In this document: positions 5,935 through 6,265 of the stretch, piece by piece
Numbering within the stretch: the first letter of the stretch is position 1
How the letters are laid out: the number at the start of each line of letters is the position of its first letter
DNA from: DASRAU01 sp036005805
GTDB lineage: Bacteria; Acidobacteriota; Polarisedimenticolia; Gp22-AA2
Length of the DNA: 6,265 nt
NCBI GenBank assembly: GCA_036005805.1
Contig: DASYQE010000101.1
Location: forward strand, 1-6,265
Direction of reading: 5' to 3'
Notes under the pieces: generated by a model
The model's input: only the letters and a program-made list of their open reading frames with translations
Told to the model about the DNA's origin: nothing
Database searches by the model: none
Position numbers and translations under genes: made by a program

Positions 5935-6265
5935 TCAGCCGGGTCGTCGCAGGGGCAGCGTGTAGCAGACGGCGGTGCCGTCGAGCGCCACGACGCCGTC
6001 ATCGCGCGTGACGGTGGTCTTGAGCGTGGTGATCGGCTTGTCGGTCCGCACGCTGACGATCTCCACCGCGCCTTGAATCCGGTCCCCCGGCCGCACCGGC
6101 GCCTTGAAGCTCCAGGCGACGCTGAGGAAGACCGTGCCGGGGCCCGGCAGGTCCTCCGCCACGACCGCGTTGAGAATCGCGCTGGTGATGCCCCCCTGCA
6201 CGATGATCTCCCCGAACTTCGAGGCGCGGGCGGCGGCCTCGTCGTAGTGCAGGGGATTCCGATCC
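5935..6265 (-). CDS. MaoC-like dehydratase / PhaJ-type (R)-enoyl-CoA hydratase, C-terminal part
   Basis: The C-terminal 109 residues of a single hot-dog-fold hydratase; the start lies beyond the right edge. The first complete codon is the Asp of the hydratase-2 signature D-R-N-P-L-H-Y-D, so both catalytic residues (that Asp, and His five residues later) are present. QGGITSAILNAVVAEDLPGPGTVFLSV and FKAPVRPGDRI follow, then the DKPITTLKTTV strand typical of PhaJ. Such enzymes hydrate trans-2-enoyl-CoA to (R)-3-hydroxyacyl-CoA, linking beta-oxidation to polyhydroxyalkanoate or fatty-acid synthesis. In this protein the position that is often HGM in PhaJ reads QGG, a common MaoC variant. PhaJ proteins are about 135-140 residues, so roughly 25-30 residues are missing. 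A GTG at 6201 lies within the conserved domain and is not a start. The stop is one base before the GTG of the SGNH gene. No polyhydroxyalkanoate synthase is in view, so the pathway is open. Confidence 0.9.
   Translation of the reverse strand, partial: DRNPLHYDEAAARASKFGEIIVQGGITSAILNAVVAEDLPGPGTVFLSVAWSFKAPVRPGDRIQGAVEIVSVRTDKPITTLKTTVTRDDGVVALDGTAVCYTLPLRRPG

Noticed and set aside
4902..6002. ATG at 6002 as the start of the SGNH gene
   Set aside because: It would overlap the conserved MaoC gene by 68 bases, has no ribosome site, and adds 23 residues of unlikely composition before the membrane anchor. The GTG at 5933 fits better.
4770..6011. A 413-codon plus-strand open frame opposite the SGNH gene and the MaoC end
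   Set aside because: It is antisense to an SGNH gene with all catalytic blocks intact, its composition is biased (Val, Arg, Glu, Gly), and it shows no family signature. The same reasoning rejects the plus-strand frames at 2573-3991 and 3741-4751.

Overview
The window looks like chromosomal DNA of a very GC-rich bacterium: GC is high throughout, third codon positions are almost always G or C, and the start codons used are ATG, GTG and TTG. Nothing ties it to one phylum. The gene types (PhaJ-like hydratase, anchored SGNH hydrolase, acyltransferase-3, a large sensor kinase beside a KaiC-like ATPase) would fit a soil or sediment proteobacterium, myxobacterium, acidobacterium or a similar high-GC lineage; that is inference. 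No tRNA, rRNA, CRISPR array, insertion sequence or attachment site was seen.

All six genes lie on the minus strand, so transcription runs from the right edge to the left edge. In that order they are: the C-terminal 109 residues of a MaoC/PhaJ-type (R)-specific enoyl-CoA hydratase (5935-6265, cut by the window edge); a membrane-anchored SGNH/GDSL hydrolase (4902-5933), starting one base after the MaoC stop; an aldo/keto reductase (3900-4862); an integral-membrane acyltransferase-3 family protein (2648-3793, TTG start); a multi-domain sensor histidine kinase (349-2604); and the first 73 residues of a KaiC-like RecA-fold ATPase (1-221, cut by the window edge). The gaps are 1, 39, 106, 43 and 127 bases, so there is no unexplained stretch above 300 bases. 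The gaps hold short inverted repeats, but no convincing promoter and no classical terminator with a T-run.

The genes fall into two loose groups. The right-hand group (hydratase, SGNH hydrolase, aldo/keto reductase, acyltransferase-3) suggests acyl/lipid metabolism and modification of the cell envelope. The SGNH protein and the acyltransferase could be the separated halves of an O-acylation system of the OafA kind, in which the two domains are often fused. The left-hand group is a signalling pair: a kinase with two input modules (a KdpD-like DUF4118 membrane domain and a CHASE3 domain) followed by PAS, HisKA and HATPase_c, with no receiver domain, and then the KaiC-like ATPase. Whether all six form one operon cannot be decided from the sequence.

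Most of this is ordinary. The points most worth a second look are the kinase-KaiC pairing, the double-sensor architecture of the kinase with its Gly in the HELRG motif, an open frame joining the kinase to kaiC through a seven-G run, and the split acyltransferase/SGNH arrangement. No clearly new system was found.
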